From JAGPCK01 sp964535575 (GTDB lineage: Bacteria > Bacteroidota > Bacteroidia > UKL13-3): a stretch of DNA of 64,000 nucleotides. Positions 34,459 to 45,035 of the stretch are shown piece by piece. The notes under the pieces were generated by a model that saw nothing but the letters and a program-made list of their open reading frames with translations, was not told the DNA's origin and did no database searches. The stretch spans positions 1 to 64,000 of the forward strand of contig CAZHTC010000008.1 of the NCBI GenBank assembly GCA_964535575.1. The letters run 5' to 3'. A program made the position numbers and the translations under genes. Numbering within the stretch: position 1 is the first letter of the stretch; the number at the start of each line of letters is the position of its first letter.

Positions 34459-35626
34459 AATTCCTTATCCGGCAGTTGATGGCGGCACACTGGCTACGTA
34501 TCATGCATTAAAAGGACTATATGAAGCAGGAGTGGACGTCACTTTTTTCTCCCTCAATACTCTGAAACATTATTCCGACCCGAAATTGATTCAGGAACGG
34601 TTTCCGCGTATGCGTATTTTTCAGTTTGATGCCGATTTATCAGTGAAACCTTTTGATGCGTTCATGAATCTTTTCACAGATGAATCGTACAATATTGTGA
34701 GGTTTTACAAGCGGCCTGTAAACCGTGCACTCGAAAAATTGCTCAGTGAAGAGCAGTTTGATGTGGTGCATATCGATAGTTTGTTTATGGTACCTTACCT
34801 CAAAACCATCCGCAGGTGTTCATCAGCCAAAGTTATCCTTCGTTCGCACAATATTGAGCACCATATCTGGAAAAATCTGGCGGCTAATACCACACAACCT
34901 CTGAAAAAAGCTTACCTCAATTTACTTACCCGAAGATTGCAGGATTACGAAATTAAACACCTCAATGCCTTTGATCATATACTGGCCATTTCCAGTACCG
35001 ATGCCGAAGAAATGAGACGTTTGGGGTGCATTATTCCCATCACGGTTCATCATTCGGGTTTTGATTTTTCATTGGTAAATAAGTACCTGAATATTGAACC
35101 GAAACACAATTTCTTTTATATTGGCTCTATGAACTGGATGCCTAATGTAGAAGGAGTGCAGTGGTTGTTGCAAAAAGTATGGCCTTATGTTCATGAGCAT
35201 TTTCCGCATGTACGTTTTCATTTAGCCGGACGGGATATGCCTCCTGCCTTTTATCAGGCTGATATTCCCTGTTTAATGGTTGATGGTGAAGTGGATGATG
35301 CCTATCACTATATGGCTCATCACGGGGTGATGGTGGTTCCGTTGTTTTCGGGAAGCGGTATCCGAATTAAAATCATTGAAGGAATGGCTATGGGTAAAAC
35401 CATTATTGCCACTCCACTGGCTGCAGCGGGTATTGGGGCTACCGATGGCGAAAATATTCTGATAGCAGGTAATGAGGAGGATTTTGAACACTGTATGCGC
35501 TTGTGTTTAGAAGAACCCGAGCGGGTGAAACAAATAGGGCAGAAGGCGGCAGCATTTGCCCGCGCCAATTTTGATAACGAACAATTAGCAGCCAATCTGC
35601 TTCATCTATACCGCAAACTGGCATGA
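34433..35626 (+). CDS. Glycosyltransferase family 4 protein
   Basis: GT-B fold glycosyltransferase of 397 residues. The N-terminal domain opens with the FLAGKIPYPAVDGGTLATYH segment for acceptor binding; the C-terminal domain contains NWMPNVEGVQWLL and the donor-phosphate motif GSGIRIKIIEGMAMGKTIIATPLAAAGI (E near residue 318). The similarity is to exopolysaccharide-type transferases, but sugar and acceptor are unknown. The gene starts inside lptF (26-base overlap) and overlaps the next gene by four bases, so it is coupled to both. Confidence 0.92.
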   Translation: MKVLFLAGKIPYPAVDGGTLATYHALKGLYEAGVDVTFFSLNTLKHYSDPKLIQERFPRMRIFQFDADLSVKPFDAFMNLFTDESYNIVRFYKRPVNRALEKLLSEEQFDVVHIDSLFMVPYLKTIRRCSSAKVILRSHNIEHHIWKNLAANTTQPLKKAYLNLLTRRLQDYEIKHLNAFDHILAISSTDAEEMRRLGCIIPITVHHSGFDFSLVNKYLNIEPKHNFFYIGSMNWMPNVEGVQWLLQKVWPYVHEHFPHVRFHLAGRDMPPAFYQADIPCLMVDGEVDDAYHYMAHHGVMVVPLFSGSGIRIKIIEGMAMGKTIIATPLAAAGIGATDGENILIAGNEEDFEHCMRLCLEEPERVKQIGQKAAAFARANFDNEQLAANLLHLYRKLA

Positions 35627-36792
35627 TGTGGTCAGTACTTTTTTGGATTTCGCTCTTACTCATGATACACTCGTATATCCTTTATCCTGTGTTGCTCCAC
35701 TGGCTTGCCCGCGACCGCAAGCCGGAAACGGTAGAAATGAATGAGGCCGATTTACCACACCTGGTTGTTGTACTATCGGTGTACAATGGTGAACGGCTGA
35801 TTACCCAAAAAATAAAAAGCATTTTTGATTCAGCCTATCCGCTCGAAAAAATACATGCGTTTGTTGGCAGCGATGGTTCTGATGACGGCACCAATGACCT
35901 ATTGAACCAACTGAGCACCGTTTATTCAAACCTGCATGTATTTAATTATTCCCGGCAGGGAAAAATAGAAACCATTAACCGTTTACATGATGAAGTAATC
36001 AAAGCGGGTTTTCCGGATTCAGTTACTATTATGACTGATTTGTCGGCCATGTTTGATCCCTTTTGTTTTAAACACCTTGTTCAGTCGCTTTATGCCAATG
36101 AGGTGGCTCTTGCCGGAGCATATATTACCAAGGGCGCTCACCGGGCCGATGGTATTTCGTTTCAGGAAAAAACCTATTACGAAGGAGAACTCCAGATCAA
36201 ATTCAACGAAGGAGTGTTGTGGGGCGTTTCCATAGGTGCTTTCGGAGCTTGTTATGCCATTCGCACTTCGGACATACAGCCCGTGCCTTCTAATTTTTTA
36301 GTGGATGATTTTTTTATGACGATGGCCTTGTTGCAGGAGGGTAAAAAAGCAGTGTACAGCAAAGATGCCATGGTGTTTATGGATATTCCCAATGAATCAT
36401 CGGTTGAGTTTAAACGAAAAGTGCGGATAGCAGCAGGTAATTTTCAAAACTTCTTTTACTTTTTGCCTGTGTTATATAAGTTCAATGCACTTTCATTTGC
36501 CTATTGGTCGCACAAGGTAATACGCTGGTTCGGGCCTTTTTTTATTTTAACGGCCTTAGGCAGCAGTTACAAATTAATGGCACAACATCCCATTTACCAA
36601 TTGGCGTTTATTGCTCAATGTATTCTGTTAACCACGCCACTACTCAATTATTTGCTCGAAAAGGTGAAAATACACCTGAAATTGCTGAAATTTGTGGCCC
36701 ATTTTTACCTGATGAACCTCGGTATTTTAACCGGGTTTTTCAAATTTACGAAAGGAATTAATACAAATGTCTGGACACCAACCCAACGATAA
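35623..36792 (+). CDS. Glycosyltransferase family 2 membrane protein
   Basis: GT-A fold transferase of 389 residues with membrane helices at the N terminus (SVLFWISLLLMIHSYILYPVLL) and the C terminus (two or three helices). Motifs in order: VVVLSVYNGERLI, a VGSDGSDDGTND nucleotide-sugar loop, TDLSAMFD in the position of the DxD motif, and DDFFMTMALLQEG with the catalytic base region. This fold and topology fit polysaccharide synthases that work at the membrane. It overlaps the upstream GT4 gene by four bases and the downstream ribBA by 26. Confidence 0.92.
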   Translation: MMWSVLFWISLLLMIHSYILYPVLLHWLARDRKPETVEMNEADLPHLVVVLSVYNGERLITQKIKSIFDSAYPLEKIHAFVGSDGSDDGTNDLLNQLSTVYSNLHVFNYSRQGKIETINRLHDEVIKAGFPDSVTIMTDLSAMFDPFCFKHLVQSLYANEVALAGAYITKGAHRADGISFQEKTYYEGELQIKFNEGVLWGVSIGAFGACYAIRTSDIQPVPSNFLVDDFFMTMALLQEGKKAVYSKDAMVFMDIPNESSVEFKRKVRIAAGNFQNFFYFLPVLYKFNALSFAYWSHKVIRWFGPFFILTALGSSYKLMAQHPIYQLAFIAQCILLTTPLLNYLLEKVKIHLKLLKFVAHFYLMNLGILTGFFKFTKGINTNVWTPTQR

Positions 36793-38002
36793 TCCCATAA
36801 AGCTCGATACCATTGAATCGGCTATTGAAGATATTAAAAACGGCAAACTCATTATTGTAGTAGATGATGAAGACCGTGAAAACGAAGGCGATTTTTTAAC
36901 TGCTGCACGCAATGTGACTCCCGAAATAATCAACTTTATGGCCACCCATGGCCGCGGATTGATTTGCGCACCGCTTATTGAAAGCCGTTGCGAAGAACTG
37001 GGGCTCGACCTGATGGTAACTGTTACCGATAATACAGCCACGCACGCTACTCCATTCACGGTGTCGGTTGATTTGCTTGGAAAAGGATGTACCACGGGCA
37101 TCAGTGCCAGCGACCGTTCTAAAACCGTGCAGGCATTAATTGACCCTGCAACCAAACCCGAAGAATTGGGTAAACCCGGACATATTTTTCCGTTAAAAGC
37201 GCGGAAAGAAGGGGTGCTTCGCAGGGCCGGGCATACCGAAGCGGCTATTGACTTTGCCCGTCTGGCCGGATTTGAACCTGCCGGCTGTATTGTGGAGATT
37301 ATGAACGAAGATGGCAGCATGGCGCGCCTGCCCGATCTGATGCTAATTGCCAAACGTTTCGATTTAAAAATTGTTTCTATCAAAGACCTTATTGAATACC
37401 GGCTCAAAAACGAATCCCTCATTCAACGCGAAATTACCGTGCGCATGCCCACGCGTCACGGAGATTTTGATTTATATGCCTACCGGCAAAAAGATACCGG
37501 ACAGGAACATCTGGCACTGGTAAAAGGAGCATGGCAAAAAGATGAACCCATTCTGGTACGTGTGCATTCCTCGTGTGTAACGGGTGATATTTTTCACTCC
37601 ATGCGCTGCGATTGCGGAGAACAACTCAGTCAGGCCATGCACATGATTGATGAAGCCGGAAAAGGCGTATTGCTCTACATTAACCAGGAGGGGAGAGGTA
37701 TTGGCCTGCTCAATAAACTTAAAGCATACAAATTGCAGGAGCAAGGCTTAGATACTGTAGAAGCCAACTTGGAACTGGGCTTTAAAATGGATGAGCGTGA
37801 TTACGGAGTAGGAGCACAAATACTGCGCGATTTGGGCGTGAGCAAAATGAAACTGATGACCAACAATCCCACCAAGCGGGCCGGATTGATAGGCTACGGA
37901 TTGGAGATTGTAGAAAACGTAAGCATTCGCATTGAATCCAATAAACACAACCACCTTTACCTCGAAACCAAAAAGGTAAAAATGGGGCATGAATTGGAGT
38001 AA
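36767..38002 (+). CDS. ribBA: Bifunctional 3,4-dihydroxy-2-butanone-4-phosphate synthase / GTP cyclohydrolase II
   Basis: Catalyses two committed steps of riboflavin synthesis: ribulose-5-phosphate to dihydroxybutanone phosphate, and GTP to a diaminopyrimidine. The N-terminal RibB domain (about 1-205) has the metal-binding DDEDRENEGDF and the HTEAAIDFARLAG segments; the C-terminal RibA domain (about 215-411) has zinc cysteines in SSCVTGDIFHSMRCDCGEQL and NQEGRGIGL. Length is normal for the fusion. It is the last gene of the lptF operon, overlapping the GT2 gene by 26 bases, an unexpected neighbour. A terminator shared with lon follows. Confidence 0.96.
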   Translation: MSGHQPNDNPIKLDTIESAIEDIKNGKLIIVVDDEDRENEGDFLTAARNVTPEIINFMATHGRGLICAPLIESRCEELGLDLMVTVTDNTATHATPFTVSVDLLGKGCTTGISASDRSKTVQALIDPATKPEELGKPGHIFPLKARKEGVLRRAGHTEAAIDFARLAGFEPAGCIVEIMNEDGSMARLPDLMLIAKRFDLKIVSIKDLIEYRLKNESLIQREITVRMPTRHGDFDLYAYRQKDTGQEHLALVKGAWQKDEPILVRVHSSCVTGDIFHSMRCDCGEQLSQAMHMIDEAGKGVLLYINQEGRGIGLLNKLKAYKLQEQGLDTVEANLELGFKMDERDYGVGAQILRDLGVSKMKLMTNNPTKRAGLIGYGLEIVENVSIRIESNKHNHLYLETKKVKMGHELE

Positions 38003-38079
38003 TATCATTAACTATATCTACTTTGTTTGACCTACATTCTTTGAACCAAGACTCTTAATGCATTGGGATTTGAAAATAT

Positions 38080-38105
38080 AAAAGGCAACCCGAAGGCTGC
38101 CTTTT
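38080..38105. terminator. Bidirectional terminator between ribBA and lon
   Basis: AAAAGGCA / TGCCTTTT stem around a ten-base loop, with T runs on both strands, located between two convergent genes. Confidence 0.85.
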
Positions 38106-38130
38106 TATTTTACAGAGTGGAAGAAAGAGT

Positions 38131-40620
38131 TTACTGCATTTTTACCACGGTAGCTTCTTTCTCTTTTTTGTTTACAATCAATTTCATGGGCTTGGCTACT
38201 TTTTCATCCAGCAGCGATCGGTCGAGCACCTGCAGCATGTTTTTTACAAAGTGAAATTGCAGGTCGCTTACATAATCGGGGTTAATATCTTCAATGTCCT
38301 TACGGTTTTGCTCGCACAAAATAATTTCTTTAATACCGGCCCGCTTGGCTGCCAGTATTTTTTCTTTAATTCCACCCACAGGCAATACTTTTCCGCGCAG
38401 GGTAATTTCGCCCGTCATAGCCAGATACGATTTTACTTTGCGTTGTGTGAACAAAGAGGCCAATGAGGTTAGCATGGTAACCCCGGCCGATGGCCCGTCT
38501 TTAGGAACGGCCCCTGCAGGCACGTGAATATGGATATCGTAGCTGTCAAAAACCTCCGGGTCTATCTCTAAGTAATCGCAATGCGATTTAAGAAAGGTGA
38601 GGGCCGTGATAGCCGATTCTTTCATTACATCGCCCAGTTTGCCGGTAAGAGTTAGTTTGCCGGAGCCTTTGGTAATGGAACTTTCTACAAACAAAATTTC
38701 TCCGCCCACGGGTGTCCAGGCTAATCCGGTTACCACTCCGGCCACATCATTATCCTGGTAAATTTCTTTTTCCATCCGCTCCGAGCCAAGTATACGAATC
38801 ACATCGTCTTCATTCAGCACCTTGTTGGCGGTTTCTTTCATCACAATGGTTTTGGCTACATTGCGGGCCAGTGCCGAGAATTTTTTCTCCATGCCGCGTA
38901 CACCCGATTCGCGGGTGTAATCTTCAATTACCTTTACAATGGCTTTATCGGTAAGGTTAAAATCTTTTGCCTTTAATCCATGAAAAGTGCGCTGTTTAGG
39001 AATCAGGTATTTTTTGGCAATCTCCACTTTCTCTTCCAGAGTGTAGCCGCTTATTTCAATAATTTCCATACGATCCAGCAATGCAGGTTGTATGGTATCC
39101 AAACTATTGGCAGTGGCAATAAACATCACATTCGAGAGGTCGTATTCCAGCTCCAGGTAGTTATCGTAAAAATTGCTGTTTTGTTCGGGATCTAATACCT
39201 CCAGCAGGGCAGAGGAGGGGTCGCCCCTGAAATCACTTCCCACTTTATCAATTTCATCCAGTACAAAAACGGGATTATCCGATTTTCCCTTTTTAATATT
39301 TTGAATAATACGCCCCGGCATAGCACCAATATAGGTTTTGCGGTGTCCGCGTATTTCCGCTTCATCGTGCAATCCCCCCAACGATACACGCACGTATTTG
39401 CGGCCTAATGCTTTGGCAATAGATTTTCCGAGGGAGGTTTTGCCCACTCCGGGAGGACCATATAAACACAAAATTGGGCTTTTTAAATCGCCTTTTAATT
39501 TTAAAACGGCTAAGTATTCCAGAATGCGTTCTTTTACTTTCTCCATTCCGAAATGATCTTTGTCCAATATTTTCTGGGCACGCTTTAAATCAAAATTATC
39601 TTTGGTGCTTTCGCCCCAGGGTAAGTCAATAAGTGTTTGCACATAATTAAGCGAAACTGAATAATCGGGCGACATGGGATTCATGCGCTGCAATTTGTCA
39701 AGCTCCTTGTTAAATGCTTCGTGAATATTTTTGGCCCATTTCTTTTTATCGCCACGTTCGCGCAGGTTTTCAAGTTCCTTATCCGGACTTTCGCCACCCA
39801 ATTCTTCCTGTATGGCTCTGATTTGCTGCTGCAAAAAGAAATCGCGTTGTTGTTTATCCAAATCGGTGCGTACCTTGGTTTGAATTTCGTTTTTCAACTG
39901 CAGGTATTGCAGTTCCTTGGTTAAAAATTCAAGTACTTTTCCGGCACGTTCTTTAAAATCCATTACCTCCAGAATACTTTGTTTATCCTTCAGGTCAACA
40001 TTAAGATTGGAAGAAATAAAGTTCACTAAAAACGTGGGGCTGTCAATATTCTTAAGGGCAAAGGCAGCTTCTGATGGAATATTAGGGGATAGTTCCACAA
40101 TTTGAAAGGAAAGGTCTTTAATAGACGAAATAAGTGCGGTTACTTCTTCATCTTTTTTCACCTTTGCCTCAGGAAGTGCAGTGATTTGAGCTTTGATATA
40201 GGGTTCAATGGCCTGACATTCGCCCAATACAAAACGTTTTTTCCCCTGAATGATAACGGTGGTGTTTCCATCGGGCATTCTAAACATTTTAAGGATTTGC
40301 GCAACGGTTCCTATCGAATTCAGGTCGTGAAAGTTAGGATCCTCAATGGTAGAATCTTTTTGTGATACCACCCCGATGATTTTGCTTCCTTTGTTGGCGT
40401 CTTTTATCAGGCGTATGGATTTATCGCGCCCTACCGTGATTGGAATGACAACACCGGGAAACAAAACGGTATTTCGCAATGGCAAAATTGGCAGGGTGTC
40501 AGGTATGCTCTCGCGGTTCATTTCATCTTCTTCTTCCTGCGAAAGCAACTGAATAAAGTCGTTATTTTCCTTGTCGTCCTGCACTATTCCTGATATAAAA
40601 AAATCGTTTTTCTCTTGCAT
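38131..40620 (-). CDS. lon: ATP-dependent Lon protease
   Basis: Cytosolic AAA+ protease that degrades misfolded and short-lived regulatory proteins. Numbered from ATG 40620, the 829-residue protein has an N-terminal substrate-binding domain beginning IPDTLPILPLRNTVLFPGVVIP, the Walker A LYGPPGVGKTSLGK, and the proteolytic dyad: serine in DGPSAGVTM and lysine in RGKVLPVGGIKEKILAAKRAG. I chose this ATG because the 24 codons further upstream (from 40692) are not typical of the family. It is transcribed after the large T9SS gene, with an 89-base gap lacking a recognisable full promoter. Confidence 0.96.
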   Translation of the reverse strand: MQEKNDFFISGIVQDDKENNDFIQLLSQEEEDEMNRESIPDTLPILPLRNTVLFPGVVIPITVGRDKSIRLIKDANKGSKIIGVVSQKDSTIEDPNFHDLNSIGTVAQILKMFRMPDGNTTVIIQGKKRFVLGECQAIEPYIKAQITALPEAKVKKDEEVTALISSIKDLSFQIVELSPNIPSEAAFALKNIDSPTFLVNFISSNLNVDLKDKQSILEVMDFKERAGKVLEFLTKELQYLQLKNEIQTKVRTDLDKQQRDFFLQQQIRAIQEELGGESPDKELENLRERGDKKKWAKNIHEAFNKELDKLQRMNPMSPDYSVSLNYVQTLIDLPWGESTKDNFDLKRAQKILDKDHFGMEKVKERILEYLAVLKLKGDLKSPILCLYGPPGVGKTSLGKSIAKALGRKYVRVSLGGLHDEAEIRGHRKTYIGAMPGRIIQNIKKGKSDNPVFVLDEIDKVGSDFRGDPSSALLEVLDPEQNSNFYDNYLELEYDLSNVMFIATANSLDTIQPALLDRMEIIEISGYTLEEKVEIAKKYLIPKQRTFHGLKAKDFNLTDKAIVKVIEDYTRESGVRGMEKKFSALARNVAKTIVMKETANKVLNEDDVIRILGSERMEKEIYQDNDVAGVVTGLAWTPVGGEILFVESSITKGSGKLTLTGKLGDVMKESAITALTFLKSHCDYLEIDPEVFDSYDIHIHVPAGAVPKDGPSAGVTMLTSLASLFTQRKVKSYLAMTGEITLRGKVLPVGGIKEKILAAKRAGIKEIILCEQNRKDIEDINPDYVSDLQFHFVKNMLQVLDRSLLDEKVAKPMKLIVNKKEKEATVVKMQ

Positions 40621-40709
40621 AATACTTAGTTCAATAATGGTCAAAATGGCATACCCGCGAGTATATTTTTTGTCGGGGCACCCTAAGTTCAATAGCTATG
40701 CCACAAAAA

Positions 40710-43700
40710 CTAATGAAGAGCGTGGAAGCTTCCGCTTAGTTCGTATGGTTTATCGCTCCAGTCGGTAAAACGAATGACATAGGCAAAAATTTCGTCCCGG
40801 GGCAGGTTATCTCCAAAAGTTCCGTCAAACAAAAATTTCTTATCGTTTGATTGAAAAATTTGCTGTCCCCAGCGATTATAAATAAGGATATTAAATTCTT
40901 TCACAAACGAAGGCACTACACCCCAATAGTCATTCAAAGAATCACCGTTTGGCGTAAAAGCCGTAGGGGCAAATACCAATGGTTGCTGCACCAGTGCTAT
41001 GGTGTTGGATGAACTTTCAAAAGGTTTGCTCTTGCCGTTTTGAATGGCAACCACGCGGTAAAAATACAGGCCGCAATCATCATACAGCATGGCATCGGTA
41101 AGTTTTAACATATTACCGGGTTTTTGAGCAATTTTTGTTTCGGGTATAAACGGATCGGTGCGCCATACCTGGTAGTTGCTTACTCCGGTTTTCCATGAGG
41201 TATAGGGATCCCAGTAAATCTGGTTTTCGAATTGTTTGGCAACACCACGCAACACAATGGTACATGCTTCATCCGATTTTTTTGATTCGAGTCCGCATTC
41301 ATTGTATTGGGTGATGCTGTAGCAGTATGAAGTATTGCTTACATCAACCAAAGGATCGAGTAATGAGGTATCGTTTTTAGTGATTGTTTGATAGGATTCA
41401 TACGGTGCCCCGGTTGCATTCAATCTGCGGTAAAGCTGGTATTTCTCCCAAATAGGGTCGGTTGATTTTTTCCAGTTTACTTCAATGGCTTCATTTTTCA
41501 CTACACTCACATAATTCATGGGCAGAGGAGGCGGCACAAAGGAGCTGTCAATTATTGAACAGGCCCTCAGGGATGAAAGTCCTTTATATCCGCAGTTATT
41601 GTAACCAATAAAGAAGTAACAATAGTTATTCTTTAACCAGTTAAGGGCTTTGGTATCAACATACGCAACAGTATCGGTGCGGTAATACTGCTGAAGGGTA
41701 TTGGTACTTCCATCAGGATTTTGCCGGTAAAGAATAAAATGACTGAAATATTTATCGGTACTGTCAAAGTCCCAGCGTACCCGGAGTGTATTGGCATCAA
41801 CCCGTTTTACGCAATACATAACGGGAGGTTTGGGCGCGGGAGGTGGTACCACTACAATATGAATGCGGTTGGTGCGCGAGTTAGGTACGGGGCAGGCATT
41901 ATCCCAGATAAGCATACTGATAGTAAACGTATCTCTGCCTATATCGGCACACTCGGCTTTCCAGGCAATATGTCCTTTGGCTATATCAATTCCCGGAGTG
42001 GCATCAAGTATTCCCACATTGGTCGACTTCAGGTTATCGGCTAATATTTCACCGTGATATTCGTATTGAATGGTTAGTTTTTTAGGAGTTTTACTTTTAA
42101 TGGAAAAGTCATAATAAAAACTATCGGTGGCTACAGCATACAGGATGGTGTCCATAGCCATGTCAAACGGGTTGTAGTTGGCTGTATCGGGATAAAGTTT
42201 GGTGCAGGAGTAACGCGTGGTATCGGAGTGCTGATTGCAAATGTTAACTCCATACATGTAGTAGCAATAGTCATTTTGTTTGTGGTAATAGGCAAAAGGG
42301 TCAACCAAACTATCGTCTGCATTTATCAGGTAAGTTTGATATGGTGCCACCACATTTAAATCGGGGAGCACTTTATTCATCACCACTTCTTTGAAAAATT
42401 TAAGCGGGTTGCTTTTATCAGCCGACCAGGTAACTTTTACCGTGTTCGAGTCGAGACTTTTTACGCAGGTAAGTTCGGGAGGAATTATATCGGGGACAGG
42501 TTTTACCAGAATACGGATATATCCAGTTTTCGATTTTTCATCCGGACAACCGTTATCGTGAATATCAACTCTGATCCACATGGTATCTTTTCCTCCGTTG
42601 GTACAATTGGTTTTCCAGGTTAAGGTATTGGATAATGGCCTTAGTCCTTTATCGGGTCCGGTAATTACTGCCGGGTTATTATTTGTAGCCGCATTGCTGA
42701 GGGCAGGGCCGGAGTAAGTTACATACACTGAGTCGTCCTTATCAGGGTCGGTGATCTGAAAGTTGTAGGTAAGTGTTTCGGTTGCGTAAACGGTTAAAAA
42801 AGTATCTTTAAACTGCGGGGCAAATAACGAATTGTTCAGATTTATTTTAAAAGTGGCATTGTTGCAGTTAAAACTTTTATTCGTACGTGACCAGGCACCG
42901 GGCGTTGTAGGAAAATCTGAATTGCCCCCGCAGCCCCCACATACCGATTGGTACACAATTCCCTTTTGATCGAAACGACTGGTGCCGCCATCCACGTGTT
43001 CTTCGCTTACAGGGCCACCAAAAAAACTACCGTAAACCAATTTATCCAGATTATAGGTGATAATGGCTAAGTAAAAATCAGATCCGTCTGTTGCCTGCTG
43101 ATAGCCGTTTGAGGTTACCGCCAGTCCGGTTGTTCTGCCGGTTCCCGAATTGAAATTATTATTTACGTGGCCGCCCCATCCGGATAGGCACACATTTCCG
43201 CAACGGTCAACCAAAAATGCTGAAGGTGAAATTTCTGTTCTTCCCAATCCGTTGCCTATTACGGTTGAAACAATTAGAGAACTTAAATCACTACCTAATG
43301 CGGTAAAGAAAATACGGCCTTTGGGTTTGGCAATGGTACCCGGAGAAACCGGAAACTCATCGCTCAGCGTTTGCCCTGTTACATACACCCTTCCTCCTGC
43401 ATCCGACTGAACAAAATAAGTCTGGTCATATTGTGTTCCGCCAAGGTACGTAAACTCACTTACCGATGCACTGATACCCGTGCTCATCCGTGCAACATAT
43501 CCGTCAACATTGCCATTAAGTGCGGGCTGGTATCCACTGGTAATGGCAGGAAACATATCGGCAGCGGTTGTGCCACCACATAAGTACACGTATTGCTGAC
43601 TTTGATCAAATGTGAGGGAAAACCCTGATACTTGTCCCGTTCCACCCAAAAACCGAACCTTATCTAGTCGGGTAATGTCGGGAACAAATCGTGCATACAC

Positions 43701-45035
43701 TGCATACTGAGGTCCGTTTCGGTTGTAAGTTACCAACCCACCTGCAGTAGCAAGTGCAGTAAAAGTTACCGAGCGGCTCGATATGTAGAGGTGAATATTA
43801 TCACTTTTATCAACGATTACTTCGCCCCGGTAGTTGTCGCCATAATTGTAAAAAAGCGGAGAATTAACCGCATTGTAATTTCCGTTTGCGGGCCCGTTCA
43901 TTCCATCTGATCCATCAGAACCAAAATAGGTGGAACCCAACAGCGATGCACCGTTTTCGGAGAGCAACCCCACAACAATATCGTAAGAACCATTGTGTGT
44001 AGGGTCGTATGAACCGGCCGTAACCGGAAAATCGGAAGATTGGGTTGTACCTAACAATACCAGTTGATTTTTGCTGTTTACAATAAGGCTGTGGGTTTGT
44101 TCGGAAGATGAACCTCCAAGGTAAGTGGCGTAAAGAAGTCCTGTACCGCTTGGAGTATATTTAAGAATGCCCACATCAATATATCCGCCAAAATTTACCT
44201 GATAGGCTCCCGAAGTTGAAGGATACCCCACATCAAAAACAGTTCCTCCCGAATAGGCATTTCCATATTGATCGTTGGTGGCCGAACATCCCCAGTTATC
44301 GGCTGTTGAGCCCGAAAAGGTGGCAAATATTACTTCGGGGTCAATAATTAATGTTTGAGAAGGATCTATTGGTTCTGTTTTAAATGAAACGCAATTTCCT
44401 TTTTGTACAAATTCGCAGGCTAGTGCACGTTTTGAATCTCCGGCATAAAAGGCCACCGGTTTATTTTCGGCTATCTGCTGCAAACTGGTTTTAACAATCA
44501 ATGAGCCACTGCTCACAAATAAATTCTCCTGCCCCTGATAAGAAAGTTGAATCAAGGAAGCATCGGCTCCGGGTTTTACAATAAAATTATATTTGAGTTT
44601 ACCCTTGGTGTACAAAAACTCCAGATTGATTCCGGGGTATACATTGGTTAAAGTTATTTTTTGAAAAGTACTTACAAATGATTGCCAGTGTAAGGGATTT
44701 TGCCCTTTAAAATAATTGCGGTAAAAGGAGAGAGGCTGTTCTTTTTCGGTTTTAATAAACGGATTGGATCCTTTAAGCGAAACTTTTACTGCGTGCATGT
44801 GCAACATGGAATCGGGGATTTCGCCATGCTTCATTTCATGTAATTGTTTGCTGTCGTAAAAAACGTAGGTAAACTGATTGCGTTCAATAAACACCCTGCC
44901 TGCCGGAATATCGAGTTCGAAAAGAATATTGGAAGCCCATTGCCCTTTGTTTTCAATAAATCCATTCATTTCCGTTTCAGCTGCCTGAAGCGAAAAACTT
45001 ATGAACCACATGATCACCGTAGCTATTTTTTTCAT
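40710..45035 (-). CDS. Large exported SBBP-repeat protein with gliding-motility-associated C-terminal domain
   Basis: A 1441-residue secreted protein. Signal peptide (MKKIATVIMWFISFSLQA), then an N-terminal domain starting GFIENKGQWASNILFELD, a propeller-like stretch with SBBP-type repeats (YATYLGGSSSEQTHSL, DFPVTAGSYDP, FTYLGGTQYDQ), several Ig/fibronectin-like modules (each ending in a WKxxCxDIGRDTF-like segment), and a CHU_C (gliding-associated, type B) domain: FAPTAFTPNGDSLNDYWG and ending in SGSFHALH. It is probably exported by T9SS and surface-anchored. It overlaps the TPR gene by four bases, so the two are coupled. Ligand is unknown. Confidence 0.93.
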   Translation of the reverse strand: MKKIATVIMWFISFSLQAAETEMNGFIENKGQWASNILFELDIPAGRVFIERNQFTYVFYDSKQLHEMKHGEIPDSMLHMHAVKVSLKGSNPFIKTEKEQPLSFYRNYFKGQNPLHWQSFVSTFQKITLTNVYPGINLEFLYTKGKLKYNFIVKPGADASLIQLSYQGQENLFVSSGSLIVKTSLQQIAENKPVAFYAGDSKRALACEFVQKGNCVSFKTEPIDPSQTLIIDPEVIFATFSGSTADNWGCSATNDQYGNAYSGGTVFDVGYPSTSGAYQVNFGGYIDVGILKYTPSGTGLLYATYLGGSSSEQTHSLIVNSKNQLVLLGTTQSSDFPVTAGSYDPTHNGSYDIVVGLLSENGASLLGSTYFGSDGSDGMNGPANGNYNAVNSPLFYNYGDNYRGEVIVDKSDNIHLYISSRSVTFTALATAGGLVTYNRNGPQYAVYARFVPDITRLDKVRFLGGTGQVSGFSLTFDQSQQYVYLCGGTTAADMFPAITSGYQPALNGNVDGYVARMSTGISASVSEFTYLGGTQYDQTYFVQSDAGGRVYVTGQTLSDEFPVSPGTIAKPKGRIFFTALGSDLSSLIVSTVIGNGLGRTEISPSAFLVDRCGNVCLSGWGGHVNNNFNSGTGRTTGLAVTSNGYQQATDGSDFYLAIITYNLDKLVYGSFFGGPVSEEHVDGGTSRFDQKGIVYQSVCGGCGGNSDFPTTPGAWSRTNKSFNCNNATFKINLNNSLFAPQFKDTFLTVYATETLTYNFQITDPDKDDSVYVTYSGPALSNAATNNNPAVITGPDKGLRPLSNTLTWKTNCTNGGKDTMWIRVDIHDNGCPDEKSKTGYIRILVKPVPDIIPPELTCVKSLDSNTVKVTWSADKSNPLKFFKEVVMNKVLPDLNVVAPYQTYLINADDSLVDPFAYYHKQNDYCYYMYGVNICNQHSDTTRYSCTKLYPDTANYNPFDMAMDTILYAVATDSFYYDFSIKSKTPKKLTIQYEYHGEILADNLKSTNVGILDATPGIDIAKGHIAWKAECADIGRDTFTISMLIWDNACPVPNSRTNRIHIVVVPPPAPKPPVMYCVKRVDANTLRVRWDFDSTDKYFSHFILYRQNPDGSTNTLQQYYRTDTVAYVDTKALNWLKNNYCYFFIGYNNCGYKGLSSLRACSIIDSSFVPPPLPMNYVSVVKNEAIEVNWKKSTDPIWEKYQLYRRLNATGAPYESYQTITKNDTSLLDPLVDVSNTSYCYSITQYNECGLESKKSDEACTIVLRGVAKQFENQIYWDPYTSWKTGVSNYQVWRTDPFIPETKIAQKPGNMLKLTDAMLYDDCGLYFYRVVAIQNGKSKPFESSSNTIALVQQPLVFAPTAFTPNGDSLNDYWGVVPSFVKEFNILIYNRWGQQIFQSNDKKFLFDGTFGDNLPRDEIFAYVIRFTDWSDKPYELSGSFHALH

